Positions 10,730-20,067 of a stretch of 64,000 nt of DNA are shown piece after piece. The DNA is taken from contig JAKQEK010000152.1 of assembly GCA_029558535.1 (NCBI GenBank), forward strand, positions 46,346 to 110,345, in the 5' to 3' direction. The notes beneath the pieces were generated by a model. The model ran no database searches. It saw only the letters and a list, made by a program, of their open reading frames with translations, and was not told the DNA's origin. Position 1 is the stretch's first letter. Every line of letters starts with the position of its first letter. This DNA comes from Bacteroidota bacterium. Lineage in GTDB: Bacteria; Bacteroidota; Bacteroidia; Bacteroidales; ML635J-15. The position numbers were made by a program, and so were the translations under genes.

Positions 10730-11032
10730 ATGATAAAGTTCATTGTCTTTTGGGTTGCATTGAGAATTGCTGCGATCCCTTGTTCTACGGAAGATATTTA
10801 TAACCCTCATTCGATTGGGCCACCTCCTTATCACAATGCCTGCTTTCAAACATACAGGGATAGTTTTGTGGTGCAGTTTGATGGAAAAGACAAGCTTGAC
10901 GATTTTATGAAAAATGCGCTTTTGCGCAATGATATTGACACTTTAATAGTACGGCAAGTAGACAGTACTGGGGTAAAAGGGCTTGAAAGCGGAAAAATAT
11001 ATTATCTGAACAGGAAAAAACCGCTATTTTAA
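10730..11032 (+). CDS. Small exported protein, function unknown
   Basis: 100 residues. A hydrophobic N-terminus (about residues 2-16) reads as a signal peptide, with a Cys at residue 18 that might be a lipidation site although the lipobox is poor. The rest is soluble, mixed alpha/beta. It is read divergently from the fibre-like gene across an 80-base, very AT-rich gap that holds a TATATTTT box (10707-10714) but no matching TTG at the expected distance. The resolvase gene follows 19 bases downstream. I do not recognise the family. Confidence 0.5.
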   Translation: MIKFIVFWVALRIAAIPCSTEDIYNPHSIGPPPYHNACFQTYRDSFVVQFDGKDKLDDFMKNALLRNDIDTLIVRQVDSTGVKGLESGKIYYLNRKKPLF

Positions 11033-11051
11033 ATAGAATAAGCATTTTTAT

Positions 11052-11843
11052 ATGGATGATTTGATAATGGGACTGGATGTATCGACTTCATGTGTAGGTA
11101 TTTCTATCTTCAATGAGGATGGGGGGCTTTTAGAGCTAACCCATGCGAACCCATCGCATGACTATAAGACGTTGAATCAAATGGAAGACCTCCATTATAA
11201 GGCAGTTATTTTAAAAGATTTTTTTATAGAGAAGAAATGGCACCTCACAAGGATAAAAAAAATTATAATTGAAGAACCTTTAATGGGGGCACAGGGGACA
11301 ACGCATGTAGCTGCGATGTTAAATCAATTTCACGGGCTTTTTTACGCAAAACTAAAAGAGGTTTTCAATGACAGTGTTAAGATTTATTATATAAACGAGT
11401 ATGAAGCAAGGTTGAGCGCATTCCCTGAATTGTCAGCATATGACAACAAAAAACAGAAAAACATATTGTGGAGGACAGTCCCTCAAAAAATAGGGGAAGT
11501 TCGGATAAAAGATTATAGGAAGATGTTGATACTGTTGTTGACAGCACAGCGATACCCTGAAATTTCATGGGGGTTAAATAATAATAAAGCTATAAATGGT
11601 AAAAACTATGACATGGCGGATTCTGTAGCTACAGTGTTAGGGTTCATGCATCAGGCTGCGCTATGGAAGCCAGAGCCTCTTGATCTAAACAAGGGGCTTG
11701 AATTTGTAAAAGCGTATTTTGATTACCTTAAATGGGAAAAGACGATAAAGGGCAATGCCCAAGAGAAAAAATCTTTAAAATGCCACTATCTTACTGACGT
11801 GTTAAAAATCAAAAATTATATCAATATTGATGTTTTTAATTGA
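11052..11843 (+). CDS. RuvC/RNase H-fold Holliday junction resolvase-like protein
   Basis: 263 residues. The start GLDVSTSCVGISIF is the first strand of a RuvC/RNase H fold with catalytic Asp9. IIIEEP (Glu74 or Glu75) supplies the second acidic residue, and YDMADSVA (Asp187, Asp190) the closing pair expected on the C-terminal helix. This four-acid arrangement matches crossover-junction resolvases and related phage RNase H-fold nucleases, which need two metal ions. Length is greater than cellular RuvC (about 170), with an insertion between the second and third sites and a C-terminal extension. Location just before the recombination nucleases supports a role in resolving branched replication intermediates. 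Specific subfamily uncertain. Confidence 0.7.
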   Translation: MDDLIMGLDVSTSCVGISIFNEDGGLLELTHANPSHDYKTLNQMEDLHYKAVILKDFFIEKKWHLTRIKKIIIEEPLMGAQGTTHVAAMLNQFHGLFYAKLKEVFNDSVKIYYINEYEARLSAFPELSAYDNKKQKNILWRTVPQKIGEVRIKDYRKMLILLLTAQRYPEISWGLNNNKAINGKNYDMADSVATVLGFMHQAALWKPEPLDLNKGLEFVKAYFDYLKWEKTIKGNAQEKKSLKCHYLTDVLKIKNYINIDVFN

Positions 11844-11958
11844 AGAGTTGATTTTTATAATAGAAACAATGTTTTTATTCGACAGCAGTATTTAAGGCTG
11901 TGGCTCTTTCCTTCCTTTTTCCTATTACTATCCACATTGATTTTTTTAAGTAAATATT

Positions 11959-11988
11959 TTGTTGTATGCTTAATAAAACATATCTTTG
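11959..11988 (+). promoter_or_regulatory. Bacteroidota-type promoter (TTG-N19-TATCTTTG)
   Basis: TTTTG ends at 11961 and TATCTTTG spans 11981-11988, 19 bases apart, matching the Bacteroidota -33/-7 consensus. It lies in the 165-base gap before the PD-(D/E)XK nuclease and should start transcription near 11992, about 17 bases before that gene. It would drive the nuclease, GMP reductase-like, gp47/gp46-like and sigma genes, which are closely spaced or overlap. The rest of the gap holds only a weak ACAGC/GCTGT hairpin near 11881. Confidence 0.7.
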
Positions 11989-12008
11989 CATGAAAACAAG
12001 ATAATAAT

Positions 12009-13313
12009 TTGGTTGATATAACGCTTTATAAAGAATTGTCGGCTTCGGAAGTCTTCTTAGAGGAAGATAATCATATTTATATTCATAAAAAAACCAACAA
12101 GTTTTATAACTCAGTTACAGGGATAATTTCTTTGTTCGAAGAGGAAGTTGACTATAGTGATATTATTTCAGGTCTGAGGCGGCAATATCAGTCATTTTAT
12201 GACTGGTACTTTAAAATTCAAGAGGGAAGCCCAGCCGGATTTGTATATGCTTTGTCGCGTTATGTCAATTATCGTCAATTTACCGACAAAGAGGTTGCGG
12301 TCTGGCAGGGGAAAGCATATCAGCGCTATATTAGAAAGATAAAGGATTATGGGACAATAGGTGAATTTTTGACAGAATATGATTATTTAGCTGCGGTAAA
12401 CCCAGTCAAAAGAAACAAAAACATCTATTTAGATAGTTCATTAAACATAATGAGCGCAGCTTCGATAGAATCTATGTGGCAAGACATGACTGATATTGCA
12501 AATCGGTATGGCAATTTAGTTCATTTGATTATAGAACGGCATTTGTTGCAAAAACAGGGCTTGTTATTTGAGGATAATTTTCTGCCTTCGATGTCAGGGC
12601 ATTATTTGTGGATTAAATCGCATTTGCCTGTTTTTTATGAAAAATACCCTTACTCAAAGCATTCTTTTGAAGAGTATGAAATAGACTTGTCTTTAAGCCA
12701 TTTAATTGAAGATATTGGTGAAAAATTTGATATGCAGAGGATTGATTTGGGGTTATGCACCGTACCTGAAAAAAGGCTGTTATATAATAATTTGGCTGGC
12801 ACTAAAGACATTGATACACATTTAGATAGTTTTTTTTTCAACACCGGAGATAATAAGACCAACAAAGATTTCACTATCACTTCGCCATACAATAAAAAAA
12901 TGAAGCCTCCCTTTCATTGTTATGACGATTCTCATCTTACTCATTTTGCCATTCAATTGAGCTTGTATTCTTATATGCAGGAAAAAACCTCTGGAAAAGA
13001 GGTTAAAGATATCTATGTGACTTATTATAACAGAAAATATAACGATTTTAAAATATTTGAAATAGAATATAAAAAAAATGAAGCAGAATATTTGTTAACA
13101 TATTATAACGAATGGATAGAAGAACGAAAAAAGCGGTATTTGGGTAGTTCGTTAGGGAATTATATTAAATCGAAAATCAAGGGGGAATGGATGGATCACT
13201 TCGCAAAAAACTTCTATTTCTGCATTGCAGAAAACAAAAATAAGGATAAAAATTTTTTTGTTGAGTATATCAACAATTATGTAGAAAAGCATAAAAATAT
13301 AAAGATATGTTAA
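12009..13313 (+). CDS. PD-(D/E)XK exonuclease-like protein
   Basis: 434 residues from a TTG start; no ATG lies between the promoter and the conserved region, so TTG is accepted with caution. A helix with HLIIERH (about residues 172-178) precedes AGTKDID (Asp267), then GDNKT (Asp281, Lys283) and QLSLYSY (Gln316, Tyr320). This is the H-E-D-DxK-QxxxY order of RecB/Cas4/lambda-type exonucleases. Inference: a phage DNA end-processing or recombination exonuclease. Its stop overlaps the ATG of the next gene by seven bases, implying translational coupling. No iron-sulfur cysteine set is visible, which argues against a true Cas4. Confidence 0.65.
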   Translation: MVDITLYKELSASEVFLEEDNHIYIHKKTNKFYNSVTGIISLFEEEVDYSDIISGLRRQYQSFYDWYFKIQEGSPAGFVYALSRYVNYRQFTDKEVAVWQGKAYQRYIRKIKDYGTIGEFLTEYDYLAAVNPVKRNKNIYLDSSLNIMSAASIESMWQDMTDIANRYGNLVHLIIERHLLQKQGLLFEDNFLPSMSGHYLWIKSHLPVFYEKYPYSKHSFEEYEIDLSLSHLIEDIGEKFDMQRIDLGLCTVPEKRLLYNNLAGTKDIDTHLDSFFFNTGDNKTNKDFTITSPYNKKMKPPFHCYDDSHLTHFAIQLSLYSYMQEKTSGKEVKDIYVTYYNRKYNDFKIFEIEYKKNEAEYLLTYYNEWIEERKKRYLGSSLGNYIKSKIKGEWMDHFAKNFYFCIAENKNKDKNFFVEYINNYVEKHKNIKIC

Positions 13314-14386
13314 CAGCTAAAAAGTTATATGGTTTTGACGACGTAACGATCATACCTGCCAGCATAAGCGATTTAACTTCAAGGAACGAAGTAACAGAGG
13401 ATATTAATCGGTTGTTGTGGGTATCGCCAATGGATAGTGTCGTAGATGAATATAATGCCTATCTTTTTTATGACAGCAGATTAAATGTGTGCTTGGCAAG
13501 GGGGGTGTGGAAAAATTTGGATTTAGAATCTATCCCACCTGTAATAATATCATTGACTTTAGAAGAAGCACAGGGTTATATACATAAATCCAACCCAATG
13601 CTGCGAGCTTTTTTAAATGGCTATTATGACAGGCATGGCAAGTGCAGGGTATTGATAGATGTCGCTAATGGGCATATGGTACAATTGTTCGATCTATGTA
13701 GGGCTTTTAAACGTTTGGAGTATGAATTTGAATTAGGCGTAGGAAATATTGCTAACCCTGCGACGTATTTGGAATATGCTAAAGCAGGCGCGGATTGGGT
13801 TAGAGCTGGGATTGGTACGGGGTCAAGGTGCCACACGTCGTCTAAAACGTCCGTACACTACCCTATGATAAGCCTTTTAGACGAGATGCACAGTTTAAAG
13901 GTTAAGGGGGGGCATGAGGCTAAGATCATAGCGGACGGCGGTTTTAGAGATAGTTCTGACATAGCAAAGGCATTGGCTGCTGGAGCCGACGGGATAATGT
14001 CGGGGGCTATTTTCAACAAAACCATCGAATCTGCCGGGAAAAAGTATGTTATCCCTAAAAAAAATGGCATATCTTTAAATTTAAAAAATTCTGTTGACAA
14101 TGAATTAGCTAGGCACTATCGGGAAGAAGGTTATATTATAGAGGTAGAGTATAGCGGGATGAGTACTATCCGGGCACAAGAAAAATATAATGGAAACAAC
14201 AAAAAATATGAAGAGGGTTTTTCTAAAAGAAACATAGTAGAGTATAATCTTGAAGAATGTTTGCATGAAATAAATTATGCTATCAAAAGCGCGTTTTCTT
14301 ATTGTAATGCTAGGACGTTGAGAGAATTTAAACAAAATGCAGAACTTGCTTTGATCAACAATTTAAACAACCATAACAGGCTATAA
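13307..14386 (+). CDS. GMP reductase-like enzyme (IMPDH/GMPR family)
   Basis: 359 residues, close to the usual GMP reductase length, with no CBS domains. Motifs in order: DVANGH (Asp118), GIGTGSRCHT with catalytic Cys175 and Thr177, KTSVHYP just after it, IIADGGFRDSSDIAKALAAGAD (phosphate-binding loop, about 207-228), YSGMST near 282 and EEG near 302. The Cys-x-Thr plus later Glu pattern and the K-T-x-V-x-Y-P stretch fit GMP reductase (GMP + NADPH to IMP + NH3) better than IMP dehydrogenase. It sits inside a nuclease/recombination operon. Inference: it may shift purine pools from G towards A for an AT-rich genome. The reaction direction is not proven by sequence. Confidence 0.75.
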   Translation: MLTAKKLYGFDDVTIIPASISDLTSRNEVTEDINRLLWVSPMDSVVDEYNAYLFYDSRLNVCLARGVWKNLDLESIPPVIISLTLEEAQGYIHKSNPMLRAFLNGYYDRHGKCRVLIDVANGHMVQLFDLCRAFKRLEYEFELGVGNIANPATYLEYAKAGADWVRAGIGTGSRCHTSSKTSVHYPMISLLDEMHSLKVKGGHEAKIIADGGFRDSSDIAKALAAGADGIMSGAIFNKTIESAGKKYVIPKKNGISLNLKNSVDNELARHYREEGYIIEVEYSGMSTIRAQEKYNGNNKKYEEGFSKRNIVEYNLEECLHEINYAIKSAFSYCNARTLREFKQNAELALINNLNNHNRL

Positions 14387-14387
14387 G

Positions 14388-15197
14388 ATGATAAAAGTTA
14401 TTATACATAGCGCAGATTGGCAATATAACGAATCTTCAGAACATGTCCATAACGCTTTCAACCATGCAGCGAAAGAATACTTCAAAAAAATGGCTGGCTA
14501 TTCTTTAGAGTATGGGCGCGGCGGTTTGTTGCAGGTGATAGCAGGAGATATTTTTGATCGGAAAGAAAATTCTACCATTGGTGAATTCCTGAGAGTGAAA
14601 GATTTTTTGAAAACATGCTGTTCATATTCTGAAACAATCATTGTATTAGGCAACCACGATTATGACATACGGAACAAGCAACGCCCGACTTTGTTAAGGC
14701 TATTAGTAGATAGTTTTGAAATAGACGGCCTGGTGTTTTATGAAAAAAGCGGTGCTTATGAATATAGTGACCAATTCAGGTTCTTTGTTTATTCTCATTT
14801 AGATTCTAGCAAGCGGCCAGACAATTTTGAAGAAAATCTAAAAAAAGATAGGTTGAACATTGGTCTGTATCATAACCCGTTAAGCAATGCTAAAGATTTC
14901 AACCCAAACGTAAAATATAACAAATACCCTACCCCAAGCATATTTGACGGCCTTGATTGTGTCATGATGGGCGATATTCATAAGAGGCAGGTTATAAACC
15001 AAGAAAGAGGGGTTAAAGCGATATATAGCGGATCGCCTTACCAGCGCAATTGGGGGGAAGATGTAAATAATCACGGAATCGTAAAATGGGATATGTCGAA
15101 TTTGTCTTTCGAATTTGTAGATTTAGACAGCCCATACAAGTTGATAAAATTGGAGGTGGATGCTAAAGAACAAAAATATAATATTTTAAATCCATAG
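14388..15197 (+). CDS. Mre11/SbcD-like (gp47-type) recombination nuclease subunit
   Basis: 269 residues. Calcineurin-like phosphoesterase motifs: HSADWQ (His7, Asp10), AGDIFDR (Asp54), VLGNHDY (Asn89, His90, Asp91), GLYHN, MMGDIHK and YSGSPYQRNWGE. These give the two-metal site of the nuclease half of the Mre11-Rad50 complex, which processes DNA ends in recombination-dependent replication. The protein is shorter than the T4 gp47 type (about 340): it stops just as the C-terminal Rad50-contact region would begin. That region appears to continue at the start of the next gene in another frame. The start is one base after the upstream stop. Confidence 0.85.
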   Translation: MIKVIIHSADWQYNESSEHVHNAFNHAAKEYFKKMAGYSLEYGRGGLLQVIAGDIFDRKENSTIGEFLRVKDFLKTCCSYSETIIVLGNHDYDIRNKQRPTLLRLLVDSFEIDGLVFYEKSGAYEYSDQFRFFVYSHLDSSKRPDNFEENLKKDRLNIGLYHNPLSNAKDFNPNVKYNKYPTPSIFDGLDCVMMGDIHKRQVINQERGVKAIYSGSPYQRNWGEDVNNHGIVKWDMSNLSFEFVDLDSPYKLIKLEVDAKEQKYNILNP

Positions 15198-15204
15198 TAA
15201 GGCT

Positions 15205-17820
15205 ATGTTCACTAAAAAAAGCAAAATAAGGTTGTATATGCCAACCCTGCTTCACAAGGCAGATGAAATATCTTTAATCAAAGATTTTAGCTTGAAGCAT
15301 GATATTCCATTCCATAACATCAAAGTGATGTCCAATAACGCCCCCAACATATCTAAAGACTTGGAGGGCAAAATAAGGCAGCAGGAAACCGGAGGCGATG
15401 CTGCCGGGTTATATGCAGGCTACCTCAATGGGAAGGAATATGACGAAGAATTGTTTCAAAAAATTGATGGCGAGGTTTCATTAGAAACAAATTATTCTTT
15501 TGTCGAAAGAAGCAGCTATAAATTAAAATACATATCTGCCTATAATTTGACATCTTATGGGAATATCACATTGAATTTCGAATCATACCATGGTACTATA
15601 GGTATATTTTCAAGTCCGCCTAATTTCGGTGGCAAGTCCAACCTTTATAAGTTGATACAAATACTCTTGTGGGGAAAATATCTTTCGTTAGACGAATATT
15701 CTGTTTTGCCTAAGCTTTTTAACGATTATATCCAAGACGATTATGCCTTTATAGAAGGAAGCCTTGAACTGAATAACCAACATTATTTTATCAGGCGAGA
15801 ATTTAGGAGAGAGGGTAAGAAACGGGTAAAGCAGGACGTATATGTGTATGAGATGTGTGAAGAACAAGCCGCAGAGAAATATGTATATGTTTTTGATAAT
15901 GTCATTAGAGAAATAGAGAAAAAAGCACACAATCCCTCTTTGCCAGATGGGATGTGGGTTAAGATAGTGGATAAAAATCACATGTCAGTTTTTTATGATG
16001 CGATTGGAAAAATAGAAGATTTTATTAAAATTTGTTTATTTAACCAAAATACATTATACAACCTGATACTTACAAAAAAAACAGAAAGGACTAGAAATTT
16101 CTATGCTCTTTTTGGGGGCGAATATTACGAAAAGAAAAAAGAGATAGCAAAAGAAAAATATTTAAAATTCAAAAAAGAATCGCCCCTGTACTCTGTGGAT
16201 TTAGCATCTTTGCAAAACGAAGTTTTAGAAAAGCAGTCCCAACTGAAAAGTTCAAAAGAACAATTGAACTATATTGTCGTTGAGATAGAGATATTGACTA
16301 AAGCTATCGCATTGTTAGAGGGCGAAAAAAACGAAAAATATTCTTCTTTGCTGCCAGTGTCAAAAGATTATGACATAGACAAGAAAACTAAAGAAAAGCT
16401 TGTTATCGAGAACGACATAAGGGAAGCTAAAATATTTATATTGTCGTTAGGCAACCAAATAGAGGCAAACAATCATTTGGATGGAGTAGATATCAAGAAT
16501 ATAAAAGATGAACATGCTGCCCTCATGGAGAAATTAAGCTGCATAACAGAAGACGCAGGCTTAAAAGATGCTATTTTGGTGTTGGAGAGAAAAAAAAGCA
16601 ACTTAAGCGAAGCGTTATCCAACCTAAACAAGCGCCTAGCTGAAATTACTAATAAAAAACTTGAAATCAGAAGGGAGTTTGACAACAACAACAACAAGGT
16701 TTCTTTTTACGAAAAAGAGATGTCCGCTATCCCAGATGATGTTGTGTGCAATAATTGCGGCACATTTGTGACTAGCCACATAGATAGGAGAAATTCAATA
16801 GCAGTTGACATACAGTCATTGAAGGCTAAAAACACGCTTTTAAAAGAAAATGCCGACAAGCTTATAGAAGAAGAAAAGGGTTTTTTATATGAAAAAGACA
16901 AGGCAGATAATGAAATATCAACAATAGAAGGAGAAATCGGAACTTTAAGGTTACAAATGGAAAAAAAGCTACAGTTGGAAAAGACTGAGTTGAATAATAA
17001 AATTCACGAAAATTTAGATTATCAAAATAAATTAGAACAGTTTAATAAGAATAAAGAAATACTGGCTTTGCATGTCAAGTCCATGTCTGAAAAAACAGAA
17101 GCTTTAGACAAGCTGGCTAATGATATTGAATCGTTTGAATTAGCTAATAAAAATGCGATATCTTATAACCACAATATAAAAAGCGAAATTTCTATTTTAG
17201 AAGAAAAGATTAGAGACAAAAACAGCATGCTTTCTTTTCATCTCGAAAAGAGAGGGGGGATAGCTGCTAATATAATTACATTAGAAAAGACTATCGCTGG
17301 GATAAACTCTAAAATATCTTCTTTTGAAGCAGACATAAAGCTAGATAAGGCATATCTGTTTTATATAGAGTCTCACGACATGAACGGGGTCGTCAAATAT
17401 ATGATGGAATCTTATTTGCCGATAATAAATGTCGAACTAAACTCTTTGACCGAACATTTGGGCTTTAAGATTGAAATTTTCTTGGATGCGGATAAGTATA
17501 TCAATTATAATTTCATAAGGGATGGAAAAATGCGAGATTTAAAAAACATATCTGGGTGCGAGGTTTATATTGCTTTGATGGCATTGTATCTGGCGCACAT
17601 AAAATTTTCAAAAATATCTCTACCGAATATTGTTTTATTTGACGAAGTTTTTAATCAGGTAGATGATACAAACATTGAAAATGTTTATGAGATATTAAAA
17701 CTATATGCGGATGTTTTTGATCATGTATTTATAATTTCACATGGAAGGCAATTGGAAAGCCTAGTGGATCATAATATATTTGTTGAAAAAGAAAACAACA
17801 TATCAAGGCTATTAAATTAA
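15205..17820 (+). CDS. Rad50/SbcC-like (gp46-type) ATPase with N-terminal extension
   Basis: 871 residues. The ABC head begins only near residue 105. Its Walker A (PPNFGGKSN, Lys144) has Pro where the first Gly is expected. Long coiled coils flank a zinc hook (VCNNCG, Cys515 and Cys518). The C-terminal head has a signature-like stretch (SGCEVYIALMALYL), Walker B (IVLFDEVFNQVDD) and an ISHG switch. Function: ATP-driven partner of the upstream nuclease. The first 100 residues are not part of a normal Rad50; residues 7-42 look like the missing C-terminal domain of the gp47-type protein, so the boundary between the two genes appears displaced. Confidence 0.85.
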   Translation: MFTKKSKIRLYMPTLLHKADEISLIKDFSLKHDIPFHNIKVMSNNAPNISKDLEGKIRQQETGGDAAGLYAGYLNGKEYDEELFQKIDGEVSLETNYSFVERSSYKLKYISAYNLTSYGNITLNFESYHGTIGIFSSPPNFGGKSNLYKLIQILLWGKYLSLDEYSVLPKLFNDYIQDDYAFIEGSLELNNQHYFIRREFRREGKKRVKQDVYVYEMCEEQAAEKYVYVFDNVIREIEKKAHNPSLPDGMWVKIVDKNHMSVFYDAIGKIEDFIKICLFNQNTLYNLILTKKTERTRNFYALFGGEYYEKKKEIAKEKYLKFKKESPLYSVDLASLQNEVLEKQSQLKSSKEQLNYIVVEIEILTKAIALLEGEKNEKYSSLLPVSKDYDIDKKTKEKLVIENDIREAKIFILSLGNQIEANNHLDGVDIKNIKDEHAALMEKLSCITEDAGLKDAILVLERKKSNLSEALSNLNKRLAEITNKKLEIRREFDNNNNKVSFYEKEMSAIPDDVVCNNCGTFVTSHIDRRNSIAVDIQSLKAKNTLLKENADKLIEEEKGFLYEKDKADNEISTIEGEIGTLRLQMEKKLQLEKTELNNKIHENLDYQNKLEQFNKNKEILALHVKSMSEKTEALDKLANDIESFELANKNAISYNHNIKSEISILEEKIRDKNSMLSFHLEKRGGIAANIITLEKTIAGINSKISSFEADIKLDKAYLFYIESHDMNGVVKYMMESYLPIINVELNSLTEHLGFKIEIFLDADKYINYNFIRDGKMRDLKNISGCEVYIALMALYLAHIKFSKISLPNIVLFDEVFNQVDDTNIENVYEILKLYADVFDHVFIISHGRQLESLVDHNIFVEKENNISRLLN

Positions 17821-17824
17821 ACTT

Positions 17825-18979
17825 ATGTATATGAACGATAATTATCGCAGGCTGTACAAAGAAGTAAAATCGAAGTATGAAAAAGTTTCTCAGCCACAAC
17901 AGTTAAAATACTTAAAAAATTATAAGCGTACTCGAAACAGAGCTATGCTGGAGCAGATTTTATATGCTAACATGCCCATAATAATAGACATTGCTTGTTC
18001 TTTTAACAGAAAAGGGGAAAATAATGAATTGTTGATGGATTTTATTTCAATTGGGTATGAAGAATCAATCAAATGTTTAGACAGGTATAAATTTGGCAAG
18101 GGCAATTGTACTGTAACGTCTTGGATACGGAATAATGTGCGTAATAAAATATGGACTTTTTTGAGAGAATATAAAAAAGTAGTGAAAATAAATACTTCGG
18201 CGTATGATAAGTTTACTGAGGATCGTAAGCTGAGGGATAGGTTTTTTGCTTTAAACGGGTTTTTTCCGACAAAAGGGGATATTATAACAAAGGGAGACGG
18301 CACAACACATAAGTTTAAGGACGAATATGAATTCAGCATCTTCGATGGGCATGGAGATGAGACAGAAGAAGGGTTTTTTAATACTATATCTGATTTTGAC
18401 GAATCTTCGTTCATACCTTTAGATTGTCAGCTAAAAAATAAAATACGGGGGATAGCTGAACAAATATTAACACACAGGGAACATAAGATAATTGATTTAC
18501 ATTACAATAAAAAAATAAAAATGACTGATGTGAATAAATATTTATGTCCAGATAATGAAAAAGAAGTTGAAGCCCTATTAAGGACTGGAAAAAATAAAGT
18601 TAAAATATTGCTTGGCGATAAAAAATATATATATAACTTATACTATTCATTTTTTTTCAATGAAGACATGATAGAAAAGTTTGATAAGGGCCGGCAGTTT
18701 TTTAACGATATGGGCATATGGGACTTTAAGAATATTTATCTCAGTGAAAATCCTGTTTATTTATATTTTAATGAAGGGGATAGAGTAAAAGTTTTTTTGA
18801 ACAACAAAGAGATATTTCCTTCAATAAGAGACGAAAAGAAAGAATATAAAATATTTATAGATAAAAAACAGGGCGTTATTCTAAGCAAGATGCATATATA
18901 TAATATACATACGAGCGCAATTAACAAACTGAGGTCTTATATGTTGACCTACAAAATAAGTTCAAACGAATATGAATAA
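17825..18979 (+). CDS. Diverged sigma-70-family (late-type) sigma factor
   Basis: 384 residues. Residues 40-120 read as sigma region 2: LYANMPIIIDIA, then DFISIGYEESIKCLDRYKF and a TSWIRNNVRNKIW segment. The region 208-260 has a weak region-4-like helix-turn-helix (LTHREHKIIDLHY). Phage late sigma factors of the gp55 type redirect host RNA polymerase and usually sit with recombination genes, as here. The C-terminal 120 residues are a lysine-rich extension with no match I recognise. An alternative ATG lies six bases downstream. It overlaps the next gene by eight bases. Confidence 0.7.
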   Translation: MYMNDNYRRLYKEVKSKYEKVSQPQQLKYLKNYKRTRNRAMLEQILYANMPIIIDIACSFNRKGENNELLMDFISIGYEESIKCLDRYKFGKGNCTVTSWIRNNVRNKIWTFLREYKKVVKINTSAYDKFTEDRKLRDRFFALNGFFPTKGDIITKGDGTTHKFKDEYEFSIFDGHGDETEEGFFNTISDFDESSFIPLDCQLKNKIRGIAEQILTHREHKIIDLHYNKKIKMTDVNKYLCPDNEKEVEALLRTGKNKVKILLGDKKYIYNLYYSFFFNEDMIEKFDKGRQFFNDMGIWDFKNIYLSENPVYLYFNEGDRVKVFLNNKEIFPSIRDEKKEYKIFIDKKQGVILSKMHIYNIHTSAINKLRSYMLTYKISSNEYE

Positions 18980-19247
18980 AATGATAAGCTTTGTTAAGGA
19001 CAAATCTCTTATTATAATACCGGCCTTGTTGTTTATTATTTTAATGTCGCATTGTTCAAAAACAAAATATAAAAATCTTGCTGACAGGTATTTAATCCAG
19101 TCTACTGAAAAAATGGGCGAGTTGAAAACACATATAGATAGCTGTTTGCAAGCACAGAAAATAGATATATTGCTGTTAGAAAAAGAATATGACACTTTTG
19201 ACAGTACGATATTTAGTTTAAAGAAGAGGCTAGATGTATCTCACTGA
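18972..19247 (+). CDS. Small membrane-anchored coiled-coil protein
   Basis: 91 residues. One N-terminal membrane segment (about 12-27, IIIPALLFIILMSHC) is followed by a charged helical region of about 60 residues. This shape, a short inner-membrane anchor with an external helix, is typical of spanin-like phage proteins, but no partner lipoprotein is adjacent. The Cys at 28 lacks a good lipobox. It overlaps both neighbours, so it is translated as part of the sigma-factor operon. Function unknown. Confidence 0.5.
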   Translation: MNKMISFVKDKSLIIIPALLFIILMSHCSKTKYKNLADRYLIQSTEKMGELKTHIDSCLQAQKIDILLLEKEYDTFDSTIFSLKKRLDVSH

Positions 19248-20019
19248 AAAATTTTGGACATATGTTTTAGGGATATTAATAGTCTTTTTTTTAGGCTTGG
19301 CTGGTACTTCGATTGGCCATATTATAACATATTGGCGTATATCGAACGATTGGCTTTATCCAGAGATACTTGCGATTGAAAATGCAATTGGGATAATCAG
19401 TTCAATCCTGCTTAGTTTTCACGAAAGTAGCAGGTTGAGAAATTTAGGTATTTCTATATTTCTTGCCACTTTTTTCGTCGAACTGGCAGGAAACGTATTT
19501 TATTACTATATTACGATAGACCCTCAATCGGATCGTTTTATTGCATTAGCCGCATTAACTCGACCAATCTTTGATCCTAATAACATAGTAGTTAGTTTTA
19601 ATGACAGTTTGCGCAGTTGGACTGCATTTATACAAGGCTTTTGGTTGCCTCTAACTCATGTATGCGTATTTGCGTCAATTGCAATCCTTATTGAAAAACA
19701 ATACAAAAAGAAAAATAGCGTTGAAAATCCTGAAGGCGAAAGTACAGTTAAGAGCGACGACGGCGAAATACAGCCAGATTTGCAAACGCAAGAGGTTGAA
19801 ATTGAGGAAGAGGAAAATACCTTGTCAAGTACAGATGATATAATTGATTTTTTAAACGACGAAAACACTCCTGATAATGAGAAGGTTGAAAAAAAAGAAA
19901 AAACTAAGGACGAGGAGATGGAAGCTGTGTTAAACGATGCCAGTGGAAGTGGGAAAAAGAAAATACTTCCCGTGGAAAAAGCATCATTTTTAAGCAAAAT
20001 ATGGAAACTTAAAAAATAA
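19234..20019 (+). CDS. Four-pass membrane protein with acidic tail
   Basis: 261 residues. Four hydrophobic segments (about residues 8-30, 43-60, 68-88 and 128-150) are followed by a roughly 100-residue Glu/Asp/Lys-rich tail, probably cytoplasmic and disordered, ending in a basic KIWKLKK. It overlaps the preceding small membrane protein by 14 bases, suggesting that the two act together. No family recognised; holin-like or virion-membrane roles are possible but unsupported. Confidence 0.5.
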   Translation: MYLTEKFWTYVLGILIVFFLGLAGTSIGHIITYWRISNDWLYPEILAIENAIGIISSILLSFHESSRLRNLGISIFLATFFVELAGNVFYYYITIDPQSDRFIALAALTRPIFDPNNIVVSFNDSLRSWTAFIQGFWLPLTHVCVFASIAILIEKQYKKKNSVENPEGESTVKSDDGEIQPDLQTQEVEIEEEENTLSSTDDIIDFLNDENTPDNEKVEKKEKTKDEEMEAVLNDASGSGKKKILPVEKASFLSKIWKLKK

Positions 20020-20067
20020 GTTTTTATAACCTTTTAATAATATTTAATATAAAGGAAATCTTAATAA

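Noticed and set aside
17920..18414. Reverse-strand open frame of 164 codons
   Set aside because: Antisense to the sigma factor region 2, which has clear family motifs.
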